In this document: positions 46,151 to 59,300 of the stretch, piece after piece | Layout of the letters: each line of letters begins with the position of its first letter | Position numbering within the stretch: position 1 is the stretch's first letter | Assembly (NCBI GenBank): GCA_020698575.1 | Contig: CM036252.1 | Location: forward strand, 24,464,706 to 24,528,705 | Source of the DNA: Bostrychus sinensis | Lineage: Eukaryota; Chordata; Actinopteri; Gobiiformes; Eleotridae | DNA: 64,000 nt | Direction of reading: 5' to 3' | Notes under the pieces: model-generated | The model's database searches: none | Told to the model about the DNA's origin: nothing | The model's input: only the letters and a program-made list of their open reading frames with translations | Position numbers and translations under genes: made by a program

Positions 46151-49100
46151 ATGTCACGCCGGAAACAGAAGCGTCCCCAGCATCTCGTTAACGCGGATCC
46201 GGGGGGCCCAAAACTACTAGCTCACGGTGAGAAACTTTTCGTAATTATGCATGCGTTTTTTACATGAATTTATGCGTATGTGATAGAGACTTTTAACATC
46301 AGAGCGCGTTTAACATAAAACTGCATGTTTTGCCTATGCTAATTTTATTGGGCGAGTTTTCTTTTAATGCTAAACTTTTGGGCAAGCTTAGCCTAGCCGA
46401 CTAGTGTCTGCAAGGGGATTTATTATGCGATGTAGATTTAATTTTGGTCGCACCATGTTTAGGGAATAAAGAACAATGCCTACAATGTCCATTAATGCAA
46501 AAATAGTAGTTGAATTAGTCAGAGGGTAAAATGTAAATGAAGAATGTTTAATTTAAAATTCGTATTTACTGGTGCTGCTTACTAAAATAACTTGCATGGG
46601 TGCACCTGATGCGCTATTAAGTCCATGAATTAAAGAAACTCCTTATGCTTAGTCATTGACTGTAATGGGCCCCGTTAAATGGAGGCTTGGACACTTTTGT
46701 CAGAGCCAATAAACGTGTCCCTATGTAGTGAATAGAGCAGGATTAACTAGCATACATCTGTGGCCATTTTTATGTGCTGTTCCCCCTCAGGGAACCCAAC
46801 GGGCCGTGCTGCACTGACTGGACTGCTGGAGGTCTTTGATTAGGATCGCGAAGTCTCTTATTTGTTAACAATAAAGTTCATCGGTGGGGGGAAGGGAAGG
46901 CAGTGTTTTTGGTAAAGATTAATCTTCCACCCTGCTATTATCCTCTTCTTTTGCTGTTTGTCCATGCATTTTCGCTCTCTTTATCTCTTGAGCTCCTCTC
47001 TACCACATTCCCTCCCCTTTCTTTACCCCTACTTCTTTTCACTGTATGCTCCTACACAGTTGGGGGGAGTCCGATGGATGAGAAAAAATAATTGGATGAG
47101 GATACAGAAATTATTCTGCATATGTAGCGTCAAGTGTATATTCCTAAAAGTACATATAGCGACACTTCAGCAATGTAACTACAAAAAAAAAAGTTAATTT
47201 ATGCACCGGTCATTTGTTTATTTAGAAGTCAACTATAAACCAATCCACAAAGGTACAGTCTTCATTCCATCACTATAACTCTCCAGGAGGGAATAGTTAG
47301 TTTGTCTCACCATTGTTGTTACCCTCCCCCCTTCTTTCTCTTTTTACTCTTTCTCACTCTGTGCTCAAGATTTTGAAAGAATTTGACCTCTTAGTCACAG
47401 AGGTCAGATAAATTGACCAATCAGAGTGTCTGGACAGTGCCCAGGACCCTTAGTATGGCCTGACCCTTGACCTCCACTGTGACGTAAGGGGGGAAGGGTG
47501 AATAGAGAGATGAAAGACGTAACTGCTGTAGGGAGGGGGCGGGTTAAGAGGGGTTATGGGTTGTCGTGGTGATGCCCATTGTCCTCTAAAATGTGTTGCC
47601 ATAGCAGCAAGGTGGTCTGTAAGCTTTTTGTGTGTGCAAGATGTTTGAGGAGTTTTGCTTGGGAGAGCACAGATTGAGACAAGACATTACAAAGACTCAT
47701 AGACTGCAGAGTTCCTCCACTTGTTTATTTGCTTGTACAAGACGAGCTCCTAGCAGGGATTTTGTTTGAAGGTGTAAGACGATCTGTTGGTATGCGCACA
47801 AATTTGCTTACAAAAATGGTCAACAATAACTTGAACCAAAGAAATAAACATAGTCTGTAGTTGGACCAGAAAGTTTTCATGAATTTACAAATGTGGATAC
47901 CCTGGATACCCACCAGGGGAGCACAATACTATAATAATGTTATTTATCTGAATGAAAGAATCCCAAAGCAAAATTACTTTTTTTATACATTTTTGCAAAT
48001 TACATGTTTCTAATATTATGCTAATACTCTGTGAAGTTTTTTCTAAATGTTTTTATTTAAAGTAATAATTTTCCCAATTTTTAGATGACCACCTGGGCAT
48101 GAAGTCACCATCTCTTGGCTCTGAAGTGACCTCATCCGGATCATCATCCTCATCTCCCACCTCCATTCAGGACTGCCAACCTCCTCTGGCCCCACGCCCA
48201 TCCCCTGGTGGGCTCCACGCGCCATCTTTACCCAGTGAGAGCTCACCTCCTCCCCATTGGCCCAACAACATCGCGCCCTACTCCACATCTCTCCCCAACA
48301 CTCACTCCTCCCTCTCCCCAGACTTCCCTCACCCCTCTCTGTCTTCCCAAACTCACTCGCCACCTGCTTTGGGTCAGACTTCCAGTTGCAATCAAGGAAA
48401 CTCCCATTCATCCATGACTTCTCCTCCAATGGCCAGCTCCGCTACAACCACTACTTCATCCTCTTCTTCATCCTCCAATTGTGCACCATCCCATCGAGAC
48501 AGCACAAGTCCTGGACAGCAACAAGAATCTCCGGGGCAGGACCAACTCCAAGTGCCCCCAACTTTGGCTGTCCTTTTAGAGGAGCTGCGAGTTTTACAAC
48601 AGCGGCAAATTCATCAGATGCAGATAACAGAGGAGATATGTAGGCACGTTTTAAGGCTTGGCGGGGCTGTTTTTGGTCAGCAAAATAGCACACAAGTGAA
48701 TGGTTCAGATAGTAACCAAAAATCTACAAGTGCAACCTCTTCATCGCCAACTCACCCCTCAACTGCCACTCCCATAACAACAGCATCCACACTTTTAGCT
48801 GGGCCACCATCCTCTCTTTTCCCTCAACCGTCTGCGTCAAAGTCAAGCATTATCAATGGAACTAGACCTTTATCGTCTTCTACCTCTTCCCCATCTACTG
48901 TTAGCTCCTCTGCTGCCTCCTTGCACCCTTTATCTTTATCTTTAGGCCTGCCGCCACACTACCTCCACGAAAAATCTTCCAACTCCTCTGCATTTGCCCA
49001 TAGTAATGGCATAAGTTTCCCAGCCCCTGTTCCCACAACTAGCCATTCCCAGGACCACCAGCCCAGCTCCTCTTTGGGCTCTGCATCTTCATCAGGGCGC

Positions 49101-51468
49101 CCTCAACATGTCTGCCGCTTCTGTGGGAAAGTGTTAAGCAGCGATTCCTCTCTGCAGATCCACCTAAGATCACATACAGGGGAACGGCCGTACCAGTGCC
49201 CTGTTTGTTTGAGTCGCTTTACAACCAGAGGAAATCTCAAAGCCCATTTTCTGCGTCACAGAGAGCAGAATCCAGAGTTGTCTCTTTCCTTGTTGCCACC
49301 AGCGCTGTCCGAGCAAACACAAAGTGGCCCCTCTTCTGGTACTGTTCATAGACGGAGGAAACGGCGAGCTGAGGATGACGATGCGTATAATGGAGTAAAG
49401 GGGAGTGTGCCTGGGATGACCGATAACATGGCTTTGGGATTTCTATCTGGAGCAACATCCCGCCCCTCGGCTTCCTCTTTACCCTTGCCACCTTCAGTTG
49501 ACATGGCATTGCTGTCCACGGCGCATTCGCTTTTACAATTAAATCGAGCCTCAGTCGCAGCCAGTGCTTCTACCACTGCATTGCCGTCTTCATCCTCATC
49601 TGCCTCATCTTCAGCAAGCAGCCAGTTCAAGGGTGCAAAACAGCAGCGATTTGATGAAAACACCCCCCCGCACACAAGCCTCCAATCCCCCTACTCCCAA
49701 CTGGCCCAACTTCCCAAAATCCTTTTCCCTGGGGGGACATCTCCTCACCACCTTGCACTTCTCCGACCCCCGGGCCACCTTGCCTCCCCTCACCAGCTCC
49801 CCTTCCCGTTCCCACCTTTCCCTAAACCATCAACCTCCTCCTCTGCCTCTCCCACCACCTCCACCCAAACCTCTGATACTTCCAAGTTGCAACGATTGGT
49901 CCAAAAGCTAGAAAAGCAACCACATGGAAGCTCCTCTTCATCTTCTCCCTCCACCTCCTCACAAACAATTGCTGAAGCCAACGGTGAAGCAAATGGCCAA
50001 GATCTGTCCACAACTTCCAGTGCTTATCGCAGGGAAATGTTAGCGGCTCTTGGCCTGAGCCCGAGCGTAAATGCCACCAGTCAGGGAGGCTCCGGTTTAA
50101 GCCCCACTCCTTCTCTTCTGACCACATCTCCTGCTAACCAGTGTGGAGTGTGCCTGCGTGTCCTTAGTTGCCCCAGGGCCTTGCGTTTGCACCAAGCCAC
50201 GCATTTAGGAGAACGGCCTTTCCCATGTAAGCTGTGTGGTCGATCCTTCTCCACCAAGGGCAGTCTGAGAGCTCACCTGGCCACTCACCGTGCACGACCA
50301 CCAAATGCTCGCGCCCTTAACTCCTGCCCCCTGTGCCCACGCAAGTTTACAAATGCCTTGGTTCTTCAGCACCACATCCGCTTGCACCTCGGAGGTCAAA
50401 TCCCTCCCGATGAAGAGGTGCCTCTCGACGATAATCTAGATACAGAAAATGCTGAGTTGGACGATGGTGTAAACGATATGTCATCTAAAGGCCAGGTTCT
50501 TCCTCTGGCATTAACTAAAGGCCCTCGATCTCCATTTAACTCAGGGTCTAAGCAAACTGCAGCTGCTGATCTAACATCTTTGAAGGAATCTGAAGTTTCA
50601 GCTTTAAATGTTAGCCCACCCCTGACCCAAAATCCACCCTCAGCAGGAGCCGAGGACCCCCTGGTGGATGGTAGCCCTGTGAACAGTTCTTCATACTCTG
50701 AAGAGGAGACAAATGGTGACTTGAGTAGCACTGGCACAGTGAATGCACCTTCAACAAATAATAATACAGCCATTGAAAATGGAGAAGACGCTCCTCTGTC
50801 TCTCTGCATTTCCAAATCTGCTGTCGAGAAAGAAAAGATGCTCAGAGAAGGCAATAATGCCGAAGCCACCTCAAAAGAGCCTCCTAATGCCACATCACTC
50901 ACTCCCCCTGCCAGTCCCACTAAGATCCCAGAATCTGGAGAAACAGGGCAGAAAGATGCATCTGAAAGTAAAGGGAAGAATAACATTTCTCCTCCAGCAG
51001 AGGATCAAAAGTTAGAGGACATCCCAGCAGAGGAGGATTGTAGCAGCACAGAAACACCCCCAGAAGAGCCAGAGCCAACTGTCCCAGTACAGCCTGCCCG
51101 CCCAGACAAACCTTACAGCTGCACCCAGTGTGGAAAAGCGTATGCCAGTCGAAGTGGACTCAAGGTAAATTTGAAGTTATTGTCTACATCACATATTCTA
51201 ATTTATTATTTACAGTTTTTAATACTTCTTTTTACCTTTCATCTAACAGGGACACATGAGAAGTCACCCTGGAGTCTCCTTGAATACCCCTACCAAGGTT
51301 CAGCCAAATGAAAATGAGGAAGACCACAGAGCAGATCCAGTCAAACCTGGGCAGCTGAATGAAAAACAGGTAGTTGTTGAAACTCCTGATAAAGGTGACA
51401 GTACTGACCCTCTACCAGTTAGTGCTGGGTCAAATGGGACAGAAGAGCCTATGGACACAAATGTGTAG
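46151..51468 (+). CDS. sall2: Spalt-like zinc-finger transcription factor SALL2
   Basis: SALL2 is a nuclear zinc-finger regulator of development and cell cycle. Exons: 46151-46226, 48085-51164, 51250-51468; 1124 residues (human about 1007). The N-terminus MSRRKQKRPQHL is the NuRD-binding motif of SALL proteins. Residues about 180-215 (LLEELRVLQQRQIHQMQITE) are the Gln-rich dimerisation segment, nearly identical to SALL2. Zinc fingers: a pair at about 367-415 (CRFCGKVLSSDSSLQIHLRS, CPVCLSRFTTRGNLKAHFLR); three at about 711-795 (CGVCLRVLSCPRALRLHQAT, CKLCGRSFSTKGSLRAHL, CPLCPRKFTNALVLQHHIR) followed by GGQIP; and one at about 1036-1060 (CTQCGKAYASRSGLKGHMRS) that is split by intron 2. Long Ser/Pro-rich linkers separate them. 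The N-terminal C2HC finger of other SALL proteins is not encoded in these exons. Without splicing at 51164 the frame reads on for about 49 residues and loses the last finger. The human orthologue is also close to METTL3. Confidence 0.96.
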
Positions 51469-52410
51469 AAAGTAAGCATTATTTAATGCTAAAGTCAGTT
51501 ATTAAATTGTCCTGACAAGGGAATGTACTTTTAAATGCTAGAATGATATTCATTTTTAGGTTTATTAATTGTAATATGTGTTTACTTTTCATATTAGCTG
51601 GATAGAGCTACTTTGTATTCTAGTTCAATTGGAAGAGATTTGTGAATGTAGTATTTTTATAGGTATTTCTGTATTTCTAAGACCACAGTGAGGCCTTATT
51701 TTACACTTGTCAAAATGAGAATCGTATCTCTCTCAAACCTTCTCAACACTCGGATTTGTAACAACCAGTATAAGCTGTATTCCCGAAAAAGGGTCCAGAG
51801 TTGTATGAAAGAACTCCATACCAAAAGAGGCCACATTTTTACTGGCCAAAGTTGTATATATGTCCTGCAGTTATTTTTATGACTTTTTATGACTTCTCTT
51901 TTTAATGTGCTGCTGCTAAATGCATATTTCTGATGTGCTGAATTGCACTGTAAGATGCACTGTGTCACGTGCTGCTGAAACATCGAATGAAACAGAAATG
52001 TTAGAGCCCAAAATAACAAAGTAGGTAATCGTGACAATGATTGTGTTATATCAGTTATGCTGTGAACAGTTCTTACTTATAGCTGTTAATATTTCTAGCA
52101 GCAGTTGACCTTATTTACACTTATGATTGTAAATTTCCTTGGTTGACACCTTTTGTAGTGTTGTCCTGGATTAATGCAAGAACCAGAAACAAGGATGAGA
52201 CCCGTCCATTACAAATCCCCTTTTTTATGCCCTCCACTCCTCTCTCAAAGCACTTGAGAGTTTTCCTGCACTCATTGCATTCCTGCCTAGTCCTGTTTAG
52301 TATTTGTATGCTTTATCCTGTGTAAACCCTTTTTGTAGAAATGAAACGAAATATGTTCCCATGGCGATGTGTTACAGTTAAATAAAACAATAGTGACATG
52401 ACGAAGAGGC
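51469..52410 (+). other. sall2 3' UTR
   Basis: AT-rich sequence after the stop with a canonical AATAAA at 52381-52386, followed by a GT-rich tract (TTGTTTGTTGCTTGTCTGTG-like), the expected cleavage context. This gives a 3' UTR of about 930 bases. Confidence 0.6.
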
Positions 52411-54356
52411 TTGTTTGTTGCTTGTCTGTGTCTCTACTCATTGTAAACCAGATTTTGTTTCATTTATCCATTTAAGTGTTCTGCATGTTCACTGTTGGTC
52501 AGTTTTTTTCTGCTGGTCCCAGCTTGGAGTGTCTGGATTGGGGGTCCTTTGTCTGGGGTGCTCTCTCTAATTCTCCATTTTCTTCCCTCAGTGTCTTTTA
52601 ATATGTTGCAGTTTCTTACACTGTGTGTGCGTATACGTGTGTGAAAAGGATAATCGCAGCTTGTATGAGTGCGATTGAGGGTGCAGCTGTAGAGGCCACC
52701 ACCTCTATCCCTCCCCTCTCTGTGTCATACTCTTTCAAACGCACCCTCTTTCATTTTCTCTTTCATTTCTCTCCCTCACTCTTTTGCCTCACCCCTGTAC
52801 AGCCCCTCACTCCCCCCTCTCCCCATCCTATGCCCGTGTAATGAGCTGACACACAGGAAGCTCTAATCCATACACAATGCCACCCCCACCAAGTGACTGG
52901 GAGCGGGACAGGGGGCAACAACCTGGCCCAGCTGTCCCCAAAATGGCCGCCTTTAATCCCTCCAGTTTTTTCACCCACGGGGGCTCCTATAACCATGACA
53001 ACCAGTAACCACGGTAAAGAATTCTCAGGGCAGAGACAGGGGACAAAGGAGCCATGTGTGAGAAGTTTGTCCACATGCGTCGAGATGTGTCTTCATCCAA
53101 AAAAGAAAAGTCATTTTAGTTGGTTTTTGTAGGGATGGTGAGGTGAAAAGGAAGGTCTACAGGTGTGAATGGAGGAGGAGCAGGCTTTGATCACAAAAGA
53201 CAATATCAAAAGCCAACTCATTTCACTATAGTCATTAATCATCACATAAAGGAAGAGTATTTGTACTAGTCTTTTTTTAGGTTAAAGGTCATGTGACATT
53301 TCTATTTGTGTAAGCACTTTAAACACATAATTTAATTGAGAATAAAATCACTCCTATTCTACAATATAATTTAATTAAGTCTAATCTTATTGATTTTAAT
53401 TTAAACTTAGTGTGAGAAATTTTTTTTTAAAGAGGTACTAATAATACCAAATATATTAAAACATCTGTTGAATGTAGTGTATTCTGGGGGAAGGCAGAAA
53501 AAAAGGAACTTTTATGCAATCAGTAAAAAAAAATAATAGGAGACTATTTTATTGTAGATTTATTTGCTGTTACTTGTGAAACAAACTATACTTTAGTAAA
53601 ATAACCAAATGCAGAAACAATTCAACATTTTTAATTTGAAAATTGCACTTTAAGTTCAGTGGTACTCTAGAATTCTACCTGCATGTGTAATACAGCAAAA
53701 AATAAATTTAGATATTTATAAACTATAAACTAATTAATTTATTCTATTGTACATAATCATTCCTTAGAATGCTATGACACATAGGTACTTTATTTATAAC
53801 CCTATGCATATTTCTATCCACAAGAGGGAGCTATAGCCCTCCAATTACGTATTACTATGGTCATTCAGGAAAAAAGTAGCCAAAACCACCAATCTATTGT
53901 TTTCCTTATGTTAAGTTAGTTATGTTAAGTTTTCTGTATTTTTATTATTTGAATGTGTTAAAGAATGCCAATATTATGCTAATTAACAATAAATGTCTCT
54001 AAAAACGTGTTTTCGGCCTATTATGAAAAGGTAAACTAGCAGATACCAAGTAGTAAATTCATTAATTATAAGCTAAATTATATTTGTACGTTGGCCTGTT
54101 AGCTCTAATTGAAAACTATCCTCTAAGGCACAGACAGATAAGAAAATAGATGAAAAATGGCCTGCATTATTATGCGATTATTTTCTCTGATTAAAAGATG
54201 TGTTTGCGCTTAAAGTGCATGATAATCTAATTAGGAATAAATAAGTTTACAGTGAAACTCATTCAGCAAACACAATGCGAGGCAATTACCCACCCCTCCC
54301 TCTCCTCTCCGGGTCGTCTCCTTGGCAGAGGCATAAAGCAAAGGGAAGCACAAGTG
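52411..54356. other. Intergenic region between sall2 and slc7a7
   Basis: 52600-53080 is pyrimidine-rich then GC-balanced, with CCCAGCTGTCC and AAAATGGCCGCC, and may be regulatory. From about 53250 it is AT-rich. No coding exon found. Open frames at 52623-53132 lie on both strands and lack family features. Confidence 0.4.
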
Positions 54357-54566
54357 TATAAAAGCCACAGGTCCATCAGCTGAGGGACCCACGGAAACGT
54401 CAAGGCGAGAGGAAACGCCAGCGTAAAACCACGAGGACGCAATTGCATGTACTCAGCAAATCAGAGGGAAAATACTGAATGAGACGCACAGCCAGAGAGG
54501 AGATGTTAAAGACATTCACACCTTTACTCAAAAGAAGAGCCATAAGCTAAACGACACCTGGAGGAG
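54357..54566 (+). promoter_or_regulatory. slc7a7 TATA box and noncoding first exon
   Basis: TATAAAAG at 54357-54364 is a good TATA box. About 200 bases on, GAGGAG|GTAAGC at 54566 is a consensus donor with no long open frame before it. I infer transcription from about 54390 and a 5' UTR exon ending at 54566. Confidence 0.55.
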
Positions 54567-55364
54567 GTAAGCTAACTAAAATCGGCTCTTTTTTTTTCTG
54601 TGGCCATTCAGGCTGCGAGATATATAAAAAAGGTAACGTACAGTCACATTTTAGTCATTAATTAACTTTTATTAACCCAGTCAGGAAAACATGGTATAAT
54701 TTTAAATATTTAAGTTGAAAATAATTGTCAAAGAACTAAAGAACTACGACTGTCTCGGTCATTATTAGACTGGCAAAATTGTAATTTATAGCTAAAAAAG
54801 TTAACCTTTTATACAGTAACCAAGTGATTGCCTACTGCTATTCTTTACTGTAATCTTTTACTGTCAAGTTAAAGTGTACATAATTGGTGAGTATTTTTTT
54901 ATTTTAATTATAACTGAATAATCATAACAATTTTCCATACAGAATAATTATGAATTATATAAAATGTGAAAATGAACCAGAGTGCAAGTAAAAAGCACTG
55001 ATAATGATTTGAATGAAAATTTTCTTTAACAACACAGTACAGGCCTATTGAAGTGAAATGCAAAAAGTAAGCTATATAAACTTCCTCCACAAGCACTAAA
55101 TTTATCAAAAAGTAAATTCTGTCAAAGCACTAACTTGGCTTCAGATAGTGACCACTTCAGTAACCCCTAATAAGAAAATTAATTACCTTTACTGTGTGAG
55201 TTATGATTTAGTATCTGACCTTGAGTAACTTAAGGAGGACGACTTATCAGCTGCTGCATTTGGACCTTGCACTGTCTTTCTGTGAGGGCCTCGCCTCTTA
55301 GAGTGTCCGGCAGCAGTTGGATCACATGCAGGGCCATTCACCTCTCCTCTCTCTGATTTTACAG

Positions 55365-55413
55365 TCCGACACTCCTACACCTAACTCACGTGCCGCTACT
55401 CCTGTGCTATGAG
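55365..55413 (+). other. slc7a7 second noncoding exon
   Basis: A 49-base segment between TCTGATTTTACAG and GAG|GTAAGG. Its last bases, CTATGAG, contain an ATG that becomes an upstream start once joined to the next exon at 56197. Confidence 0.45.
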
Positions 55414-55544
55414 GTAAGGTGACTCTCTGTATATAACTGTCACTATTGCACTTTAAATTCAGCAACATTTGATTATGGGATGATGACTTAGTTGGGCTCA
55501 GTCTTCTAAATCATTTTTACACTGCCATTTTGTATAAAATCTTA

Positions 55545-55625
55545 AGTCCTTCCTGACACAATCCTCTATATGCATCCAGGCTTGGGACTGGCACAAAGAG
55601 TACCCTCTCCTGTGGCTGCATTGAA
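55545..55625 (+). repeat. Short interspersed repeat, family A (copy 9), in an slc7a7 5' intron
   Basis: CCTTCCTGACACAATCC, AGGCTTGGGACTGGCACAAAG and TCCTGTGGCTGCATT in family order. Confidence 0.55.
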
Positions 55626-56196
55626 AGTAAAAAATACTATATGGTGATTTTAATCAGCTTACAGTATATTGATAATCTATGATAATACTTTGAGTAATTG
55701 TGAGTGTCATTATTGAAGCCATGTCAAGAAAATCAGAACATGTGTCTTGTATCACCACTTTGACTCCATACATACTGAAGGATAATGAACTTTGGATAAC
55801 ATGTGACTGGCCACAATGCTGACATGCTAAAAAATGCTAATTTTGAATGAATCTCAGTGGATTTTTTAGCAGCTAACTCTTCCATAGTTAGAGCAATGGT
55901 TACTAACGAAGAACTGCTAGTGTTTTCAGGCATGTGGCGCGTGTTTGCTCCTCTGCCTCTCTCTCTGTCAATACACTCAACCTTAAAAGGCCATTTGCTG
56001 TGTGACTTAATGGCACTGCAATCCACCAAACCTCTCTTAAATGCAAGCCTGCGGTGTGTCTTTTTGCATTAGCGCGACATGTAAATGTGTTTTTGTTTGA
56101 TTAGATTTGGGTCAAATTGCAACAACACAACTATTTGCTGTGCTGACTATTACCATGGCAACAACATCACTAACATGACCTGTTTTACCTCCACAG

Positions 56197-56220
56197 ATGG
56201 CCAGAGACAATGACAGATAA
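56197..56220 (+). promoter_or_regulatory. Upstream open reading frame in the slc7a7 5' UTR
   Basis: The exon carrying the main ATG begins at the acceptor CCTCCACAG (ends 56196), and its first three bases are ATG. This gives MARDNDR and a stop (56197-56220), in strong context when joined to ...GAG. A second, overlapping one starts in the previous exon (CT|ATG|AG joined to ATGGCC) and reads 12 codons. Both end before the main start at 56318. Confidence 0.45.
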
Positions 56221-56317
56221 CCAAGGATAAATACTTGCCATTAAAGAGATTGAAAGCAAATACACAGACTGAACTGTTTGTATATATTTTAAACAAAAAG
56301 TAAGCCTATTTTGAACA

Positions 56318-59300
56318 ATGGCATCCGAAAGCTTGACCACAAATGGCGGCCCTCCGTCTGTAAAGTCTGAGGGCTCTGGGGAGTCAATGAAGCTTAAGAA
56401 GGAGATTTCCCTTTTAAATGGTGTGTGTCTCATTGTGGGAAACATGATTGGCTCGGGCATTTTCGTCTCCCCAAAAGGCGTCTTAATCCACAGTGCATCC
56501 TATGGCCTGTCCCTGGTGGTATGGACAATTGGGGGTATCTTCTCTGTATTTGGGGCTTTGTGCTACGCTGAGTTGGGGACCACCATCACCAAATCGGGTG
56601 CTTCCTACGCCTACATCTTAGAAGCTTTTGGAGGTTTCCTGGCCTTTATCCGGTTATGGACATCGCTCTTGATCATTGAACCCACCAGCCAGGCCGTCAT
56701 TGCCATCACCTTCTCGAACTACATGGTGCAGCCCATCTTCCCCACCTGTATAGCGCCCTACCTCGCGAACAGGCTTTTGGCAGCGGCTTGTATATGTAAG
56801 TACTATTTTTAGTCTTTATTAAATACTAAACAGAGTCACTGAAGTTGTCTCATAATGCAAAATGCGTCATATTGAAGACATGGCACGTGAGTTATAGACT
56901 AGAGAAGCGAAATATGGTGACAAGGCTGAAGTCAGCAAATGAAAGAGGAAGTAGAAACTCTAAAGGGTCTGTTTAGTTGAAGCTAAGGGAAAAATCTCAA
57001 GCAGTTTGGTGCCTCACAGATGAAGGCCTGAGTCATGACATTTTGCTCCAGAGCAGGAAGAATCTCCATAAATGAACAACCTTACTGGATACATAAAGTC
57101 CAATCTATTGGAGTTATTTGATGAAACCAGTGAAGAATATAAACATCATGTTTTAACCTCAATACTGACATTTTTACAGTAAGGCAACCAATCACCAAGA
57201 CAAGATGCCAGACACAGCACTTACTAATAGTTTTTTTCTGGGAAGTGTGCAGATAAATAGCAATATCAAGATAAAGTATATTGTACTTGTTTGCAATAAA
57301 TATTCCCCATTCATCCACCCACACACTTGAAAAGCATCCATGAACAAACACACACTTGTGCTGATAAGAAGTCCTGGAGAAGGGCTGAGAGCGCTGATAG
57401 CTTTGAGGTAAAGTCCGATACACAGTGAGACTCTGACCTGAGCATCCAACATGCTATTAACAGCTAAATAATGTCAAATTAAGGATCTTTCCCTCAGTTC
57501 CCCAATTAGTTGTAATCCGGTTTGTTTTGAGGTTGTGAAAATTTGGAATGACCAGTTTGTGATGACATTATATTGTAGATCTTAAAGCAATTTGGAAGTT
57601 TATTTACAAGAACATATACCAGATGACAAAAAGAATGAGACGAGTAAAAGCATTATTGAGCTCAGTAACAAAGTAAATAGTATAAGTAATAGTAGTAGTA
57701 GTGGGAATAATAGTTTAATGATAATAGCAGCAGTACGAGTAGAGGTAGTACCGCTAGTAGTAGTAATAGTAGCAGTAGTAGTGGTAATAATATGAGTAGT
57801 AGTAGTAGTAGTAGTAGCTGTGGTAGTAGAAATAGTAATGGTAGGAGCAGTTACTTACTTTAAATTAAATATATTTTGTTTTTTGAAAGATGTTGGAGGT
57901 GTGGATCTTTTTTTCATATTAAATTCAAAGTTGCCATTGACTGTTCAAACGTGACTGCACAGTTAGTAGCAGGCTCTCCATTTCACCTCATACCGGTACT
58001 TCCAGTCACCCTGCTACCTATATCCTTTCCTCTCCCCCCCTCTCACACCTCTCACCCCTCTATCATTTCACCGTCCACACAGCACACCTCTGCTTCTGTG
58101 TGGCTTTGTCTTCCGATCGTTATGTTTTCCCTAGCCTCCCGTTGGCTCGTGACTTGTTATGATCATCTCCCTGTCAGTGTTGTGGAAGATGATACTGTTA
58201 TGGCATGAGGCCTCATTGTGTGTGTGTGTGTGTGTGTGTGGAGCGGAGCCAGTGATGTAATCTTCTTTTGGTCTTATGGGACGGTGAGGGGACTGGTCTG
58301 TGTGTCATTGTAGCTTATTAGCCAGTCAATCAGTTGCCAAAATGTTGTTTTTTTTTGAACAGCTATGGTTTCCTGTAGAGCCATTGCTGATTATGGAAAA
58401 CCAGGTAGAAACGAGTCTCTTTAAAACATTTTTGAACATATTGAAACATCAATTTAATTCATTTATGTTCACAGAAATATTCTTCTTCTGAATCTGTGCT
58501 CAGTTTGTCCATTGTGGGCTCCAATTATCTGCTCTGGGCTGCTGTAGGAACAGGAAATATAGCTAAATGGTTTATACTGGTAGATTCTGTAGAAGTCCAT
58601 ATTATACCAAGTTTACCATAATTATATTGGGAAAACACAATGTATTTCATTTTGGTATAATGAAGTAAAATACAAATACAATACATGTGACCTACAGAGG
58701 TAACAAATACCCTTCTGACTTTTTGAGACAAATACAGCATATTTTGCTATGTTTGCTCTCACTTCTCATTGAGTAAAGTGCGATGGTGATTCTACATCTG
58801 CTACAATGACTTATTAAACTTGCACTGTCTGATATGCTATCAAAAATACTTCACTATTTTCTCCTGTCGCACTATGTTAGCTCATTATCAACTCCAACAC
58901 TTATGAGAAGTCTCAGAGTGATAACAGACAAAAACATGTTTTTCAAGGAAAGCAAAATAATATCTTAGCAGTTTCAGGATCAATAAGGATCAAAATCTGT
59001 GACGCCAACAGTTCTTCATCCAAGATTGTACTTGCATGGCCTTGTGTGTAAAAGCTTGTACTCAGCTGTTTCCTGGTCTGAAAAACAACAGGCCAGTCTG
59101 CTTGAGTCAGCAGCAGCGTTTCCTTAAATCAGCCATAGACAGGCACTGGCACACATAAAGTTTACAGAGCAAATGTCACAGCTGAGATTGTTCAAGTGTT
59201 TCTCTCTACAATACATTCAACAGAATTATGTATCTTTTGTGTTTTAGGCTTGCTGACTTTTGTCAACTGTGCCTATGTGAAATGGGGCACGAGAGTTCAA

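Noticed and set aside
48043..50986. Several long antisense and alternative-frame open frames over sall2 exon 2
   Set aside because: The region is GC- and Ser-codon-rich, which opens other frames. Only the plus frame has the zinc fingers and matching exon phases.
51165..51311. sall2 reading frame continuing past 51164 to a stop at 51311
   Set aside because: The donor AAG|GTAAAT and acceptor CTAACAG complete the last zinc finger (GLKGHMRSH) when spliced. Read-through would destroy it, so the spliced form is taken as the main one.
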